A stretch of DNA of 64,000 nt from Comamonadaceae bacterium (lineage in GTDB: Bacteria; Pseudomonadota; Gammaproteobacteria; Burkholderiales; Burkholderiaceae_C): NCBI GenBank assembly GCA_947448735.1, contig CANFOS010000002.1:235413-299412 (forward strand). The letters are read 5' to 3'. The position numbers and the translations under genes were made by a program. Of the stretch, positions 25,118 through 34,140 are shown piece after piece. Each line of letters begins with the position of its first letter. Position 1 is the first letter of the stretch. A model generated the notes under the pieces. The model had not been told where the DNA came from. It worked only from the letters and a program-made list of their open reading frames with translations, and did no database searches.

Positions 25118-26547
25118 GCATGAACATCGTCACGCTGCTTTATTTAGTGGCTTCTGTCTTTTTTATTCAGGCCTTGAAGGGCTTGAGCCATCCCACCACG
25201 TCGCTGCGTGGTAACTTGTTTGGCATGGTCGGCATGACGATCGCCGTACTGACCACCGGTGCGCTGATTGTTGAAACCTCAGGCGGCAAGGCCCTTGGCA
25301 TGGTCAATGTGCTGGTGGCATTGGTCATTGGAGGCGCCGCGGGCACGCTGATGGCCAAGCGGGTCGAGATGACCAAAATGCCCGAGCTGGTGGCTTTCAT
25401 GCACAGCATGATTGGCCTGGCTGCCGTCTTCATCGGCGTGGCTGCCGTGGCAGAACCCTTCGCGTTTGGCATCGTCGCCAAGGGCATGGGCACCGACCAG
25501 ATACCCGCAGGCAACAGGCTCGAGCTGTTTCTGGGGGCTGCCATCGGCGCGATCACCTTCAGCGGCTCCGTGATTGCCTTTGGCAAGCTCAGCGGCAAGT
25601 ACAAGTTCCGCCTGTTTCAAGGCGCACCGGTCACCTTTGCTGGCCAGCACATGGTCAACTTGGCGCTGGGCCTGGTCATGCTCGGTCTGGGCCTGATGTT
25701 CATGTTCACCGGTAGCTGGACCGCATTTTTCGCCATGCTGGCGCTGGCCTTTGTCATGGGCGTGCTGATCATCATCCCGATTGGCGGTGCTGATATGCCG
25801 GTGGTGGTGTCGATGTTGAACAGCTATTCGGGCTGGGCGGCAGCAGGCATTGGCTTTAGTCTGAACAACTCGATGCTGATCATCGCGGGGTCGCTGGTCG
25901 GTTCGTCCGGGGCCATCCTGTCTTACATCATGTGCAAGGCCATGAACCGCTCGTTTTTCAGCGTTATTCTGGGCGGCTTTGGCGGCGAGGCCAGCACGGC
26001 TGCGGCGGGCTCAGCCGTTCAGCGCAACGTGAAGTCCGGCTCTGCAGATGATGCGGCCTTTATTTTGGGCAATGCCGAAACCGTCATCATCGTGCCGGGT
26101 TACGGCCTGGCCGTGGCCCGTGCGCAGCACTCCGTGAAAGAACTGGCACAAAAGCTGACGGACAAGGGCATCACGGTCAAATACGCCATCCACCCTGTGG
26201 CGGGCCGCATGCCTGGCCACATGAACGTGCTGCTGGCCGAGGCTGAGGTGCCTTACGATCAGGTGCACGAAATGGAAGACATCAATGCTGAATTCGGCCA
26301 GGCCGACGTGGCGATCATTCTGGGTGCCAACGACGTGGTCAACCCGGCGGCACACGTCAAGGGGAGCGCGATTTACGGCATGCCGATTTTGGAGGCCTAC
26401 AAGGCCAAAACAGTCATCGTCAACAAACGCTCGATGGCTGCAGGTTATGCCGGACTGGACAACGAACTCTTTTACATGGACAAAACCATGATGGTGTTTG
26501 GCGATGCCAAAAAGGTCATCGAAGACATGGGCAAGGCGATTGAATAA
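25114..26547 (+). CDS. pntB: NAD(P) transhydrogenase subunit beta
   Basis: The 477-residue beta subunit combines about nine membrane helices of domain II with the NADP(H)-binding domain III. The latter is recognised by VIIVPGYGLAVARAQHSVKELA, YAIHPVAGRMPGHMNVLLAEA and VILGANDVVNPAAH. The start overlaps pntAB, so the three genes form a unit. In a phototroph the enzyme would use proton motive force to supply NADPH for biosynthesis. Confidence 0.96.
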   Translation: MSMNIVTLLYLVASVFFIQALKGLSHPTTSLRGNLFGMVGMTIAVLTTGALIVETSGGKALGMVNVLVALVIGGAAGTLMAKRVEMTKMPELVAFMHSMIGLAAVFIGVAAVAEPFAFGIVAKGMGTDQIPAGNRLELFLGAAIGAITFSGSVIAFGKLSGKYKFRLFQGAPVTFAGQHMVNLALGLVMLGLGLMFMFTGSWTAFFAMLALAFVMGVLIIIPIGGADMPVVVSMLNSYSGWAAAGIGFSLNNSMLIIAGSLVGSSGAILSYIMCKAMNRSFFSVILGGFGGEASTAAAGSAVQRNVKSGSADDAAFILGNAETVIIVPGYGLAVARAQHSVKELAQKLTDKGITVKYAIHPVAGRMPGHMNVLLAEAEVPYDQVHEMEDINAEFGQADVAIILGANDVVNPAAHVKGSAIYGMPILEAYKAKTVIVNKRSMAAGYAGLDNELFYMDKTMMVFGDAKKVIEDMGKAIE

Positions 26548-26703
26548 TGCTGTCGGGTCGGTTGCAGCGCCGCCCTGTTCGTTTGGCTTTGAGGCAACCC
26601 CCTTCAAATGGAGGGCGCTTCCTAGGGAAAACGCAATAGGCGCGCGCCATGCCAGCCTTGAAAATTCGGGGCTGTTCACATCACCGCAATGGAGAAGACA
26701 AGC

Positions 26704-28392
26704 ATGACCGCAGCCACCCTGGACCGCCCTTGGCTCAAATCCTACCCGCCTGGCGTACCGACGGATGTAGACACGTCGCAGTACCCCTCGCTGGTGGCCT
26801 TGATGGAGGAGTCCTTTCAAAAGAACGCCGCCAAAGTCGCCTATAGCTTTCTGGGCAAGGACATCACTTTTGGCGAAACCGATAGCCTGTCCGTTGCCTT
26901 TGCTGCCTATCTGCAAAGCCTGGGGCTGGCCAAAGGTGACCGCGTCGCCATCATGATGCCCAATGTGCCGCAGTACCCGGTAGCCGTTGCCGCCATCTTG
27001 CGCGCCGGTTTTGTGGTGGTCAATGTCAACCCGCTTTACACACCGCGTGAACTTGAGCATCAGCTCAAAGACTCCGGCTCCAAAGCGATCGTCATCATCG
27101 AGAATTTTGCCAACACGCTGGAGCAGTGTGTTGCCGCCACGCCGGTCAAACATGTCATTCTGTGCGCCATGGGCGACCGTCTGGGTCTGCTCAAGGGCGC
27201 ATTGGTCAACTATGTGGTGCGCAACGTCAAAAAAATGGTGCCCGCCTTCAATTTGCCAGGTGCTGTGCGCTTTAACGACGCGCTGGCCCAGGGTACACGC
27301 GCCACGCTCAAGCGACCGGACATCAAGCCGACCGACGTGGCCGTGCTGCAATACACGGGCGGCACCACCGGCGTGTCAAAAGGCGCTGTGCTGCTGCACA
27401 GCAACGTGATTGCCAACGTGTTGCAGTCCGAAGCCTGGAACATTCCCGCCATGGCCAGCATGCAGTCGGGCGTGCAACCCGTCTATGTGTGCGCATTGCC
27501 GCTGTATCACATCTTCGCTTTTACCGTCAACATGATGCTGGGCATGCGCACAGGCGGCAAAAACATTCTGATCCCGAATCCGCGCGACTTTCCCGCCGTG
27601 CTCAAAGAGCTGGCCAAGCACAAGGTCAACAGTTTCCCGGCCGTGAACACGCTCTTTAACGGCCTGGCCAATCACCCTGACTTCAACACCGTCGATTGGT
27701 CGCAGTTGAAAGTTTCGCTGGGCGGCGGTATGGCCGTCACCAGTTCGGTGGCCAAGCTGTGGCTCGAGAAAACCGGTTGCCCCATCGTCGAAGGTTATGG
27801 CTTGTCTGAGACTTCACCATCGGCCAGTTGCAACCCGACCAACAGCAAGTCGTTTTCCGGCACGATTGGTGTGCCGATTCCAGGCACCTACTTCAAACTG
27901 CTTGACGACTATGGCAACGAAGTACCGCAAGGCCAGCCCGGCGAGATCGCCATCAAAGGGCCACAGGTCATGGCTGGTTACTGGCAGCGGCCGGACGAGA
28001 CTGACAAGGTCATGACGCCTGACGGTTACTTCAAATCGGGTGACATCGGCATCCTCGACAGCAATGGTTTTTACAAAATCGTGGACCGAAAAAAAGACAT
28101 GATTCTGGTCAGCGGCTTTAACGTCTACCCGAACGAGATTGAAGACGTGGTCGGCGGGCTCGACGGCGTGATGGAATGCGCCTGCATAGGCGTAGCCGAT
28201 GAAAAATCAGGTGAAGCCGTCAAGCTGGTGATCGTTAAGAAAAACCCTGACTTGACCGAAGCGCAGGTACGCACCTTCTGCAAGGAAAATCTGACCGGTT
28301 ACAAGCAGCCCAGGGTAATAGAGTTCCGCACAGAACTTCCCAAAACGCCGGTCGGCAAAATTTTGCGCCGTGAGTTGCGCGACAAGAAATAA
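26704..28392 (+). CDS. fadD: Long-chain fatty-acid-CoA ligase
   Basis: The 562-residue AMP-forming ligase activates fatty acids to acyl-CoA. The P-loop-like AMP-binding motif LQYTGGTTGVSKGAV, GYGLSETSP, YFKSGDIG and the C-terminal catalytic lysine region PKTPVGKILRREL are present. I chose the ATG at 26704, which has GGAGAAG upstream, over an in-frame ATG at 26689 that would place the start within that ribosome-binding site. A 156-bp gap before it holds no gene, and a weak terminator follows the stop. Confidence 0.92.
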   Translation: MTAATLDRPWLKSYPPGVPTDVDTSQYPSLVALMEESFQKNAAKVAYSFLGKDITFGETDSLSVAFAAYLQSLGLAKGDRVAIMMPNVPQYPVAVAAILRAGFVVVNVNPLYTPRELEHQLKDSGSKAIVIIENFANTLEQCVAATPVKHVILCAMGDRLGLLKGALVNYVVRNVKKMVPAFNLPGAVRFNDALAQGTRATLKRPDIKPTDVAVLQYTGGTTGVSKGAVLLHSNVIANVLQSEAWNIPAMASMQSGVQPVYVCALPLYHIFAFTVNMMLGMRTGGKNILIPNPRDFPAVLKELAKHKVNSFPAVNTLFNGLANHPDFNTVDWSQLKVSLGGGMAVTSSVAKLWLEKTGCPIVEGYGLSETSPSASCNPTNSKSFSGTIGVPIPGTYFKLLDDYGNEVPQGQPGEIAIKGPQVMAGYWQRPDETDKVMTPDGYFKSGDIGILDSNGFYKIVDRKKDMILVSGFNVYPNEIEDVVGGLDGVMECACIGVADEKSGEAVKLVIVKKNPDLTEAQVRTFCKENLTGYKQPRVIEFRTELPKTPVGKILRRELRDKK

Positions 28393-28410
28393 ATCACAAC
28401 TCAAAAAACG

Positions 28411-28435
28411 GGGCGGCATAAGCTGCCCTTTTTTT
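28411..28435 (+). terminator. Candidate rho-independent terminator after fadD
   Basis: GGGCGGC (28411-28417) and GCTGCCC (28422-28428) form a 7-bp stem with one G-T pair around a 4-base loop, followed directly by seven T residues. It lies 18 bp after the fadD stop. Confidence 0.7.
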
Positions 28436-28452
28436 ATGGGGAAAATCAGTCG

Positions 28453-29193
28453 ATGACCATCACCGCTATCCTCAGCGCCCTGGCACAAGAACAACACGGC
28501 CTGATCGAGCTGCTGCAACGCCCCCGCCAAGTGACCCATGCAGGCCGGGACTTCTGGCAAGGCGACCTGCATGGGCAGCCGGTGGTGCTGGCCCTGTCCA
28601 AAATTGGCAAAGTTGCAGCTGCCACCACGGCTGCCGCGCTGATCGAGCGCTTTGGCGCGCAGCGCATGGTGTTTATCGGTGTGGCCGGCGGTCTGGGGAC
28701 GGGCGTGGCTGTGGGTGATGTGGTGGTGGGGCAGTTCTTTTTGCAGCACGACATGGATGCATCGCCGCTGTTCCCGCGTTACGAGGTACCGCTGTACGGC
28801 CGAACCCTGTTTGACGGCGATGCTGCCTTGACGAAGGCGCTGTTCGAAGCCAGCCAGACTGCCTTGTCCAACCCGCATCTGCACACTGCCTATCCTGCGG
28901 CAAAGGCGCACCTGGGGCTGATCGCCAGCGGCGATCGTTTTGTCTCAGGCGCAGGCGAGTCCAGCACCTTGCGCAGTGCTTTGCTGTCAGTTGGGCATGA
29001 GGTGCTCGCGATAGAAATGGAAGGTGCCGCCGTGGCGCAAACTTGTCACGACTACGGCGTCCCGTTTGCCGCCGTTCGTACCATTTCAGACCGGGCCGAC
29101 GACACCGCGCATGTGGACTTTCCCAGTTTCGTCGACCTGGTGGCCAGCAAGTATGCGCTGGCGATTGTCGAGCGATTTTTGAAAATGCTATAA
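28453..29193 (+). CDS. mtn: 5'-methylthioadenosine/S-adenosylhomocysteine nucleosidase
   Basis: The 246-residue product matches the Pfs/MtnN phosphorylase-like fold: SALAQEQHGLIELL at the start, KIGKVAAATTAAALIERF, FIGVAGGLGTGVAVGDVVVG, VLAIEMEGAAVAQTCHDYGV and the catalytic SDRADD near the end. It hydrolyses methylthioadenosine or adenosylhomocysteine to adenine and a thioribose or ribosyl-homocysteine, recycling the products of SAM-dependent reactions. A dispersed family A repeat begins over its last codons and stop. Confidence 0.9.
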   Translation: MTITAILSALAQEQHGLIELLQRPRQVTHAGRDFWQGDLHGQPVVLALSKIGKVAAATTAAALIERFGAQRMVFIGVAGGLGTGVAVGDVVVGQFFLQHDMDASPLFPRYEVPLYGRTLFDGDAALTKALFEASQTALSNPHLHTAYPAAKAHLGLIASGDRFVSGAGESSTLRSALLSVGHEVLAIEMEGAAVAQTCHDYGVPFAAVRTISDRADDTAHVDFPSFVDLVASKYALAIVERFLKML

Positions 29194-29235
29194 AATCAGG
29201 AGCTGATAGCTCAGAAGGCCATTGGTCTGGAGGCC
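29186..29235 (+). repeat. Dispersed intergenic repeat, family A (copy 2)
   Basis: The unit runs from TGCTATAAAATCAGGAGC to ATTGGTCTGGAGGCC. It overlaps the last codon and stop of mtn, so the gene's end is formed by the repeat. Layout matches the other family A copies in the window. Confidence 0.55.
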
Positions 29236-29292
29236 AAATTTATTCAAAACCAGGCGTTCGGGCGTGTCTTTGCCAAGTCAGCGGCACGGGTT

Positions 29293-29369
29293 CGGCTTAG
29301 CCTGACCGCAGGCGCAGCGACCCCCTCGGGCGGGGCAGGGCGCTACATGCAGTGAGCCACCGTCGGGGC
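29293..29369 (-). repeat. Dispersed intergenic repeat, family B (copy 2, inverted)
   Basis: Read on the reverse strand it has GGCTCACTGCATGTAGCGC, CCTGCCCCGCCCGAGGGGG and CGCTGCGCCTGCGGTCAGGC, the same three blocks in the same order as at 23415-23486. It abuts the corA stop codon, just as copy 1 abuts the mmsA stop. Confidence 0.6.
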
Positions 29370-30358
29370 TATTTCAGCCAGCCGCGCTTCCTGAAGTACC
29401 ACATCGGCACCACGGCACTGGCAATCATCAATGCCAGCGCATAGGGATAGCCATAAGCCCATTCCAGCTCCGGAAAGAAACCTTTGAAGTTCATGCCGTA
29501 GACGCTGGCGATCAGCGTGGGCGGCAATAGTGCCACGCTGGCGACCGAGAAGATCTTGATGATCTTGTTCTGGTTGATGTTGATGAAACCCACCGTCGCG
29601 TCCATCAAAAAGTTGATCTTGTCGAACAGGAAAGCGGTGTGCGAATCGAGGGAGTCAATATCACGCAGAATTTGCCGCGCGTCGTCAAACTGGTCGGCGC
29701 TCAGCATTTTGCTGCGCATCATGAAGCTGACGGCACGGCGGGTGTCCATCATGTTGCGGCGGATGCGGCCGTTCAAGTCTTCGTGCCGCGCAATCGCGCC
29801 TAGCACCTCGCCGGCCAGCACGTCGGTCACGTCGCCAGACAGCACCTTGGCACTGACTTTTTCAAGCTCAACGTAAATGCCTTCCAGGGTGTCGGCTGAA
29901 TACTCTGCATCTGCGTCAAACAATTTCAGCAGCACTTCCTTGGCATCTTCAATCAGCCCCGGCGCGCGGCGCGCCCGCATCCTCAAAAGCCTGAAAACTG
30001 GCACGTCTTCGTCGTGAATCGAAAACAGCACGCCTTTGCTTTTGAGATCGTCATTGACCAGATTCAAAATAAAAGCCACCCGCACCGTGCGCGGCTCTTC
30101 GTCGTCTGCAATCAGAAAGTCAGACCGGATGTGCAACTCGCCGTTGTCTTCTTCGTAAAAGCGGGCCGACTCCTCAATGTCCTCGTCCATCGCGTCTTCA
30201 GGAATGGACAGGCCGTAGTACTGCTTGATCCAGCGTTTTTCTTCCAGTGTGGGAGATTCCAGGTCAACCCAGATGGGCTGGAACTTGGAGAGTTCTTCGA
30301 GCGACTCGATTTCTTCCTGAAAGAGTCGCCCATTGGCGAGCGTGAAAATATTGAGCAT
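29369..30358 (-). CDS. corA: CorA-family magnesium/cobalt transporter
   Basis: The 329-residue protein has a long acidic, helical cytoplasmic domain and two C-terminal membrane helices. The signature SVYGMNF (YGMN) ends the first helix, and the loop reads KGFFPELEWAYGYP. It forms pentameric channels for Mg2+ uptake. A terminator-like hairpin on the same strand lies about 55 bp upstream of its ATG, suggesting either that an upstream transcript ends there or that corA is controlled by attenuation. Confidence 0.92.
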   Translation of the reverse strand: MLNIFTLANGRLFQEEIESLEELSKFQPIWVDLESPTLEEKRWIKQYYGLSIPEDAMDEDIEESARFYEEDNGELHIRSDFLIADDEEPRTVRVAFILNLVNDDLKSKGVLFSIHDEDVPVFRLLRMRARRAPGLIEDAKEVLLKLFDADAEYSADTLEGIYVELEKVSAKVLSGDVTDVLAGEVLGAIARHEDLNGRIRRNMMDTRRAVSFMMRSKMLSADQFDDARQILRDIDSLDSHTAFLFDKINFLMDATVGFININQNKIIKIFSVASVALLPPTLIASVYGMNFKGFFPELEWAYGYPYALALMIASAVVPMWYFRKRGWLK

Positions 30359-30411
30359 GACGGGTGTCCGGTTGTGTCAGTCTGGGCTTAAGAAGCTGCC
30401 AGAGCAGTGAC

Positions 30412-30445
30412 AAAAAAAGGGGGTGGGTGCTTCGCTTCCAACCCC
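30412..30445 (-). terminator. Terminator-like hairpin upstream of corA (possible attenuator)
   Basis: On the reverse strand GGGGTTGG (30445-30438) pairs with CCCACCCC (30427-30420) with one mismatch, around an inner GC-GAA-GC, and is followed by CTTTTTTT. The hairpin ends about 55 bp before the corA ATG on the same strand. A second hairpin, AACTAGC/GCTAG, lies just upstream at about 30481-30503. This could terminate the upstream ORF or serve as the expression platform of a corA leader. Confidence 0.6.
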
Positions 30446-30598
30446 TTAAACAACGTCCAGCGTCTGTCTGCGGTGCTGAAAGCTAGCTGGTACTGCTAGT
30501 TTCCAAGGATTTCTCCGTAGTGAAGATGATCGGATTATGGCACTGCACAAGAAATCTATCTACCTGAGCGCGGCAAAGGATTGAGGTAAAAATGCCAG

Positions 30599-30871
30599 TC
30601 ATTCTGCTTGGCGTGCAGACCTATCGCGCTCGTTCAGCGCCATCAGCGCTTCAACAAAACCTGGTTCAAACAGCGACCCACTGGCAATGACCGCGCTGGG
30701 GCAGCACCAAAACGCGCACTGCGCGCCCACGGTATCGGACTTGACGCCGTCGGTTGCCCTGGTGATGGGTTGAAAGTCAGCCGTGTGGGGGAAGGCCCGG
30801 GCCATGCCGACGACGGCCTCGCAAACACGAGCCAAATAATACAAAAACTTGCATTTATTTGTGCACTGCAA
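30599..30871 (-). CDS. Hypothetical ORF upstream of corA
   Basis: An open frame of 90 codons begins at a TTG (30871), with a possible ATG start at 30805 giving 68 codons. The product contains ADFQPITRATDGVKSDTVGA and PGFVEALMALNERDR. I do not recognise the family, and it could be a gene remnant. It is the only candidate gene in the 624-bp stretch between corA and hpf (30359-30982). The rest of that stretch holds the terminator-like hairpin near corA and an AT-rich region before hpf, where no consensus promoter stands out. Confidence 0.3.
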   Translation of the reverse strand: MQCTNKCKFLYYLARVCEAVVGMARAFPHTADFQPITRATDGVKSDTVGAQCAFWCCPSAVIASGSLFEPGFVEALMALNERDRSARQAE

Positions 30872-30982
30872 GGTTGCAATTTACCGAGCGAGCGCGCATA
30901 GTGAATTCAAGCGCGTTATTTCCGTTGCTGCCTTCCCAGGCAGCTTTTGTGCCCGTGCCTTCCTTTACAAGGAGTCTTTTTT

Positions 30983-31327
30983 ATGAACCTGACGATCAGT
31001 GGCCACCATCTTGAAGTCACCCCCGCATTGCGCGGCTACGTGACCAGTAAACTGGACCGAATTACCCGTCACTTTGACCAGGTGGTCGACGTCAAAGTGC
31101 TTCTGACGGTTGACAACATGAAAGAAAAAGACAACCGCCAGCGAGCCGAATGCAACGTGCACGTCAAAGGGCGTGACATTTTTGCAGAAAGCTCACACGC
31201 CGATTTGTATGCCGCCGTCGATGAATTGACCGACAAGCTGGACCGCCAGGTGGCGCGGCACAAAACCAAAATCAAGGACCATCACCACGTCGCGGCCAAG
31301 AGACAGGAGCAGATCTTCGCGCAGTAA
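30983..31327 (+). CDS. hpf: Ribosome hibernation-promoting factor (short HPF)
   Basis: The 114-residue protein binds the 30S decoding region and promotes inactive 100S ribosomes in stationary phase. It has the YfiA/HPF fold signatures: [32 protein letters not shown], and the [18 protein letters not shown] segment. AAGGAG is 10 bp upstream of the ATG. A strong terminator follows, then ptsN and hprK. In many betaproteobacteria rpoN lies directly upstream; here it does not. Confidence 0.93.
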   Translation: MNLTISGHHLEVTPALRGYVTSKLDRITRHFDQVVDVKVLLTVDNMKEKDNRQRAECNVHVKGRDIFAESSHADLYAAVDELTDKLDRQVARHKTKIKDHHHVAAKRQEQIFAQ

Positions 31328-31367
31328 CAGGGTCAATCGTGGCCTGACAATCGGTCGCTTTGACGCT

Positions 31368-31393
31368 AGCCGCCCACACCAGGCGGCTTTTTT
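31368..31393 (+). terminator. Rho-independent terminator after hpf
   Basis: AGCCGCC (31368-31374) and GGCGGCT (31382-31388) form a perfect 7-bp stem with a 7-base loop, followed by a run of six T residues. It lies 41 bp after the hpf stop and separates hpf from ptsN. Confidence 0.85.
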
Positions 31394-31453
31394 ATGGGCG
31401 TGTGTCGTGCAAACCCTGCTAAAAGTGCATAATTTGCCGACTTGTCGACCCCT

Positions 31454-31915
31454 ATGAACCGTCTTTCGCAAATTTTGCCCTCCACTCAGGTTCTGGTCAG
31501 CGTTGAAGCGACCAGCAAAAAGCGTGCTTTCGAAGAAGCCGGCCTGCTGTTTGAAAACCTGCACGGGATGAACCGCGCGCTGATCACTGACAGTCTGTTC
31601 GCCCGCGAACGTCTGGGCTCGACCGGGCTCGGTCATGGCGTTGCCATTCCGCATGGCCGCATCAAGGGGCTCAAAGCGCCGATGGCCGCCGTTTTCCAGT
31701 TGCACACACCGATCGGTTTTGACGCGCCTGACGAGCAGGCGGTCGCCCTGCTGATCTTCCTGCTGGTGCCTGAAGCGGCCACCCAGAAACACCTTGAAAT
31801 TTTGTCTGAAATCGCCGAACTGCTCAGCGATAGCGCCCTGCGCGAGCAGATCAAAACCGCCACCGATGCCCCCGCGCTGCATCAGCTGATAGCCTCCTGG
31901 AAATCGGCGACATGA
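31454..31915 (+). CDS. ptsN: Nitrogen-regulatory PTS protein EIIA(Ntr)
   Basis: The 153-residue EIIA protein has the phospho-accepting histidine in [13 protein letters not shown] and the [23 protein letters not shown] segment typical of PtsN. It relays phosphate from PTSNtr and regulates potassium transport and nitrogen-related functions in other bacteria. The ATG at 31454 was preferred over an upstream TTG at 31442. hprK follows 13 bp after the stop, as usual in betaproteobacteria. Confidence 0.93.
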   Translation: MNRLSQILPSTQVLVSVEATSKKRAFEEAGLLFENLHGMNRALITDSLFARERLGSTGLGHGVAIPHGRIKGLKAPMAAVFQLHTPIGFDAPDEQAVALLIFLLVPEAATQKHLEILSEIAELLSDSALREQIKTATDAPALHQLIASWKSAT

Positions 31916-31928
31916 AGCGCATTGCCCC

Positions 31929-32879
31929 ATGAAGCCCACAGCCATAAGTGCGGACGTTTTATTTGAAGACCACCGCGCCAACCTGAAGTGGGAATGGGTC
32001 GCTGGCCTGGGCGCTTCCGAGCGGCGCTTTGACGAGGTGGCGGTTCGGGCAGCGCGTTCCGGTGCCGACCTGGTGGGTTACCTCAATTACATTCACCCTT
32101 ATCGGGTACAAATTCTGGGCGAGCGTGAAGTAGCCTATCTGCTCAATGCGGGTGACGACGCCTGCGTGCGCCGCATCTCCCGCATCATCAAGCTGGAGCC
32201 GCCGGTGCTGATCATGGCCGACGGACAAACCGCGCCTGACGCCTTGCTGTCCATGTGTGAGCGGGCTGGCTTGCCCATGTTCGCGACCCCTGAGTCTGCT
32301 GCTTTTGTCATCGACGTTCTGCGCGCTTATTTGTCCAAGCACTTTGCCGACCGCACCTCGATGCACGGCGTGTTCATGGACATTTTGGGCCTGGGCGTGA
32401 TGATCACCGGCGAGTCCGGCCTGGGCAAAAGCGAATTGGGGCTGGAGTTGATCTCGCGCGGGCATGGCATGGTGGCCGACGATGCGGTCGACTTGTACCG
32501 CATCAACCAGACCACCATCGAAGGGCGCTGCCCCGAACTGTTGCAAAACCTGCTGGAAGTGCGCGGTATTGGCCTGCTCGACATCAAGGCGATTTTTGGC
32601 GAGACCGCCGTGCGCCGCAAGATGCGGCTGAAAATGATCGTGCACCTGGTGCGCCGCGAGACCCTGGAGCGCGAGTACGAGCGCATCCCGTACGAGCCTT
32701 TGAACCAGGACGTGCTGGGCATACCGGTGCGCAAGGTCATCATTCAGGTCGAAGCCGGCCGCAACATCGCCGTGCTGGTGGAAGCCGCAGTGCGTAACGC
32801 CATCTTGCAGCTGCGCGGCATCAATACGTATCAGGATTTTGTGGAGCGGCACCGTCAGGCGATGGAGCGCGGTGAGTAA
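31929..32879 (+). CDS. hprK: HPr kinase/phosphorylase
   Basis: The 316-residue bifunctional enzyme phosphorylates and dephosphorylates the regulatory serine of HPr. The C-terminal catalytic domain carries the P-loop [14 protein letters not shown], followed by MVADDAVDL and the [16 protein letters not shown] signature. Only the PtsN partner is encoded nearby. HPr and EI genes are not in the window. mnmA starts 2 bp after its stop. Confidence 0.95.
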   Translation: MKPTAISADVLFEDHRANLKWEWVAGLGASERRFDEVAVRAARSGADLVGYLNYIHPYRVQILGEREVAYLLNAGDDACVRRISRIIKLEPPVLIMADGQTAPDALLSMCERAGLPMFATPESAAFVIDVLRAYLSKHFADRTSMHGVFMDILGLGVMITGESGLGKSELGLELISRGHGMVADDAVDLYRINQTTIEGRCPELLQNLLEVRGIGLLDIKAIFGETAVRRKMRLKMIVHLVRRETLEREYERIPYEPLNQDVLGIPVRKVIIQVEAGRNIAVLVEAAVRNAILQLRGINTYQDFVERHRQAMERGE

Positions 32880-32881
32880 GC

Positions 32882-34051
32882 GTGGTCAATAGGTTGGCTG
32901 CGAAACAGCGCGTCGTGGTGGGTCTGAGCGGCGGTGTTGATTCTGCAGTCACAGCCTACTTGCTCAAGCAACAGGGCCATGAAGTCATCGGCATCTTCAT
33001 GAAGAACTGGGAGGGCGACGATGACGACGCGTTTTGCTCGTCCAACATCGACTTTGTGGACGCCGCTGCCGTGGCCGATGTGATTGGCATCGAGCTGGAG
33101 CATGTCAACTTTGCTGCCGACTACAAAGACCGGGTGTTTGCCGAATTTTTGCGCGAGTACCAGGCGGGCCGCACGCCGAATCCGGATATTTTGTGCAACG
33201 CCGAGATCAAGTTCAAGGCCTTTTTAGACCACGCGATGCGTCTGGGTGCCGAAAAAATCGCGACCGGGCACTATGCACGTGTTCGGCAAAACGGCAGCAC
33301 CCAGCAGTTTGAACTGCTCAAAGGCCTGGACCCGGCCAAAGACCAGAGCTATTTTCTGCACCGCCTGAACCAGGCGCAGTTGTCCAAAACGCTGTTCCCG
33401 GTGGGCGAGCTCAAAAAAACCGAGGTTCGGCGCATTGCCGACGAGATTGGGCTGCCGAATGCCAAAAAGAAAGACTCTACCGGCATCTGCTTTATTGGCG
33501 AGCGTCCGTTCAGGGATTTTTTAAACCGCTACATCGCCAAAGCGCCTGGCCCCATCAAGAGCGACAAAGGCCGCGTGCTGGGTGAGCATGTGGGCTTGAG
33601 CTTTTACACACTGGGTCAGCGCTCGGGTTTGGGTATTGGCGGCGTCAAAGCCAAAGGCGCAGACCTCAAAGCCGTGCAGGCCCTGGGCCAGCGCGGTGTG
33701 GGCACCCACGAGCCGTGGTTTGTGGCCCGCAAGGACATGGACAGCAATACGCTGTGGGCGGTGCAAGGCCACGACCACCCCTGGCTGCAGTCCACTGAAC
33801 TCAGCGCGCAGGATTGCAGCTGGGTATCAGGCAGTCCGCCAGCGCCGTGCTCGATGGCCGCCAAAACCCGTTACCGCCAGGCGGACGCGCCCTGCGACCT
33901 GGTGGCCAGCAGCAGCAGCGATTGCCAACTGGTTTTTAGCCAGGCCCAGTGGGCGGTCACCCCTGGCCAGTCGGCGGTGCTGTACGCCGGCGACGTGTGC
34001 CTGGGCGGCGGGGTGATTGCCAGCAGCAACGTGCAAAACACCCCCCACTAG
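32882..34051 (+). CDS. mnmA: tRNA-specific 2-thiouridylase MnmA
   Basis: MnmA (389 residues) thiolates U34 of tRNA-Lys, -Glu and -Gln. The PP-loop [10 protein letters not shown] is near the start. The two catalytic cysteines are in [12 protein letters not shown] and [12 protein letters not shown]. The start is a GTG 2 bp after hprK, so the genes are probably cotranscribed. A Ser-rich insertion (VASSSSDCQ) lies in the C-terminal beta-barrel. Confidence 0.95.
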   Translation: MVNRLAAKQRVVVGLSGGVDSAVTAYLLKQQGHEVIGIFMKNWEGDDDDAFCSSNIDFVDAAAVADVIGIELEHVNFAADYKDRVFAEFLREYQAGRTPNPDILCNAEIKFKAFLDHAMRLGAEKIATGHYARVRQNGSTQQFELLKGLDPAKDQSYFLHRLNQAQLSKTLFPVGELKKTEVRRIADEIGLPNAKKKDSTGICFIGERPFRDFLNRYIAKAPGPIKSDKGRVLGEHVGLSFYTLGQRSGLGIGGVKAKGADLKAVQALGQRGVGTHEPWFVARKDMDSNTLWAVQGHDHPWLQSTELSAQDCSWVSGSPPAPCSMAAKTRYRQADAPCDLVASSSSDCQLVFSQAQWAVTPGQSAVLYAGDVCLGGGVIASSNVQNTPH

Positions 34052-34090
34052 CTTTTTGCGCCAGTGTGCGCCGATTTGGTGTTAAATCAC

Positions 34091-34140
34091 CCTCCAGGCC
34101 AATAAAAATCTATACAAGCAGCTACTAAATTTGTAGCACT
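34091..34140 (-). repeat. Dispersed intergenic repeat, family A (copy 3, inverted)
   Basis: On the reverse strand it reads GTGCTACAAATTTAGTAGC, a short spacer, then ATTGGCCTGGAGG. It fills most of the 88-bp gap between the convergent mnmA and mipA-like genes. Confidence 0.6.

Noticed and set aside
30608..30901. Top-strand 97-codon frame between corA and hpf
   Set aside because: No recognisable motif and no ribosome-binding site; it is antisense to the reverse-strand ORF, which fits the local terminator orientation better.
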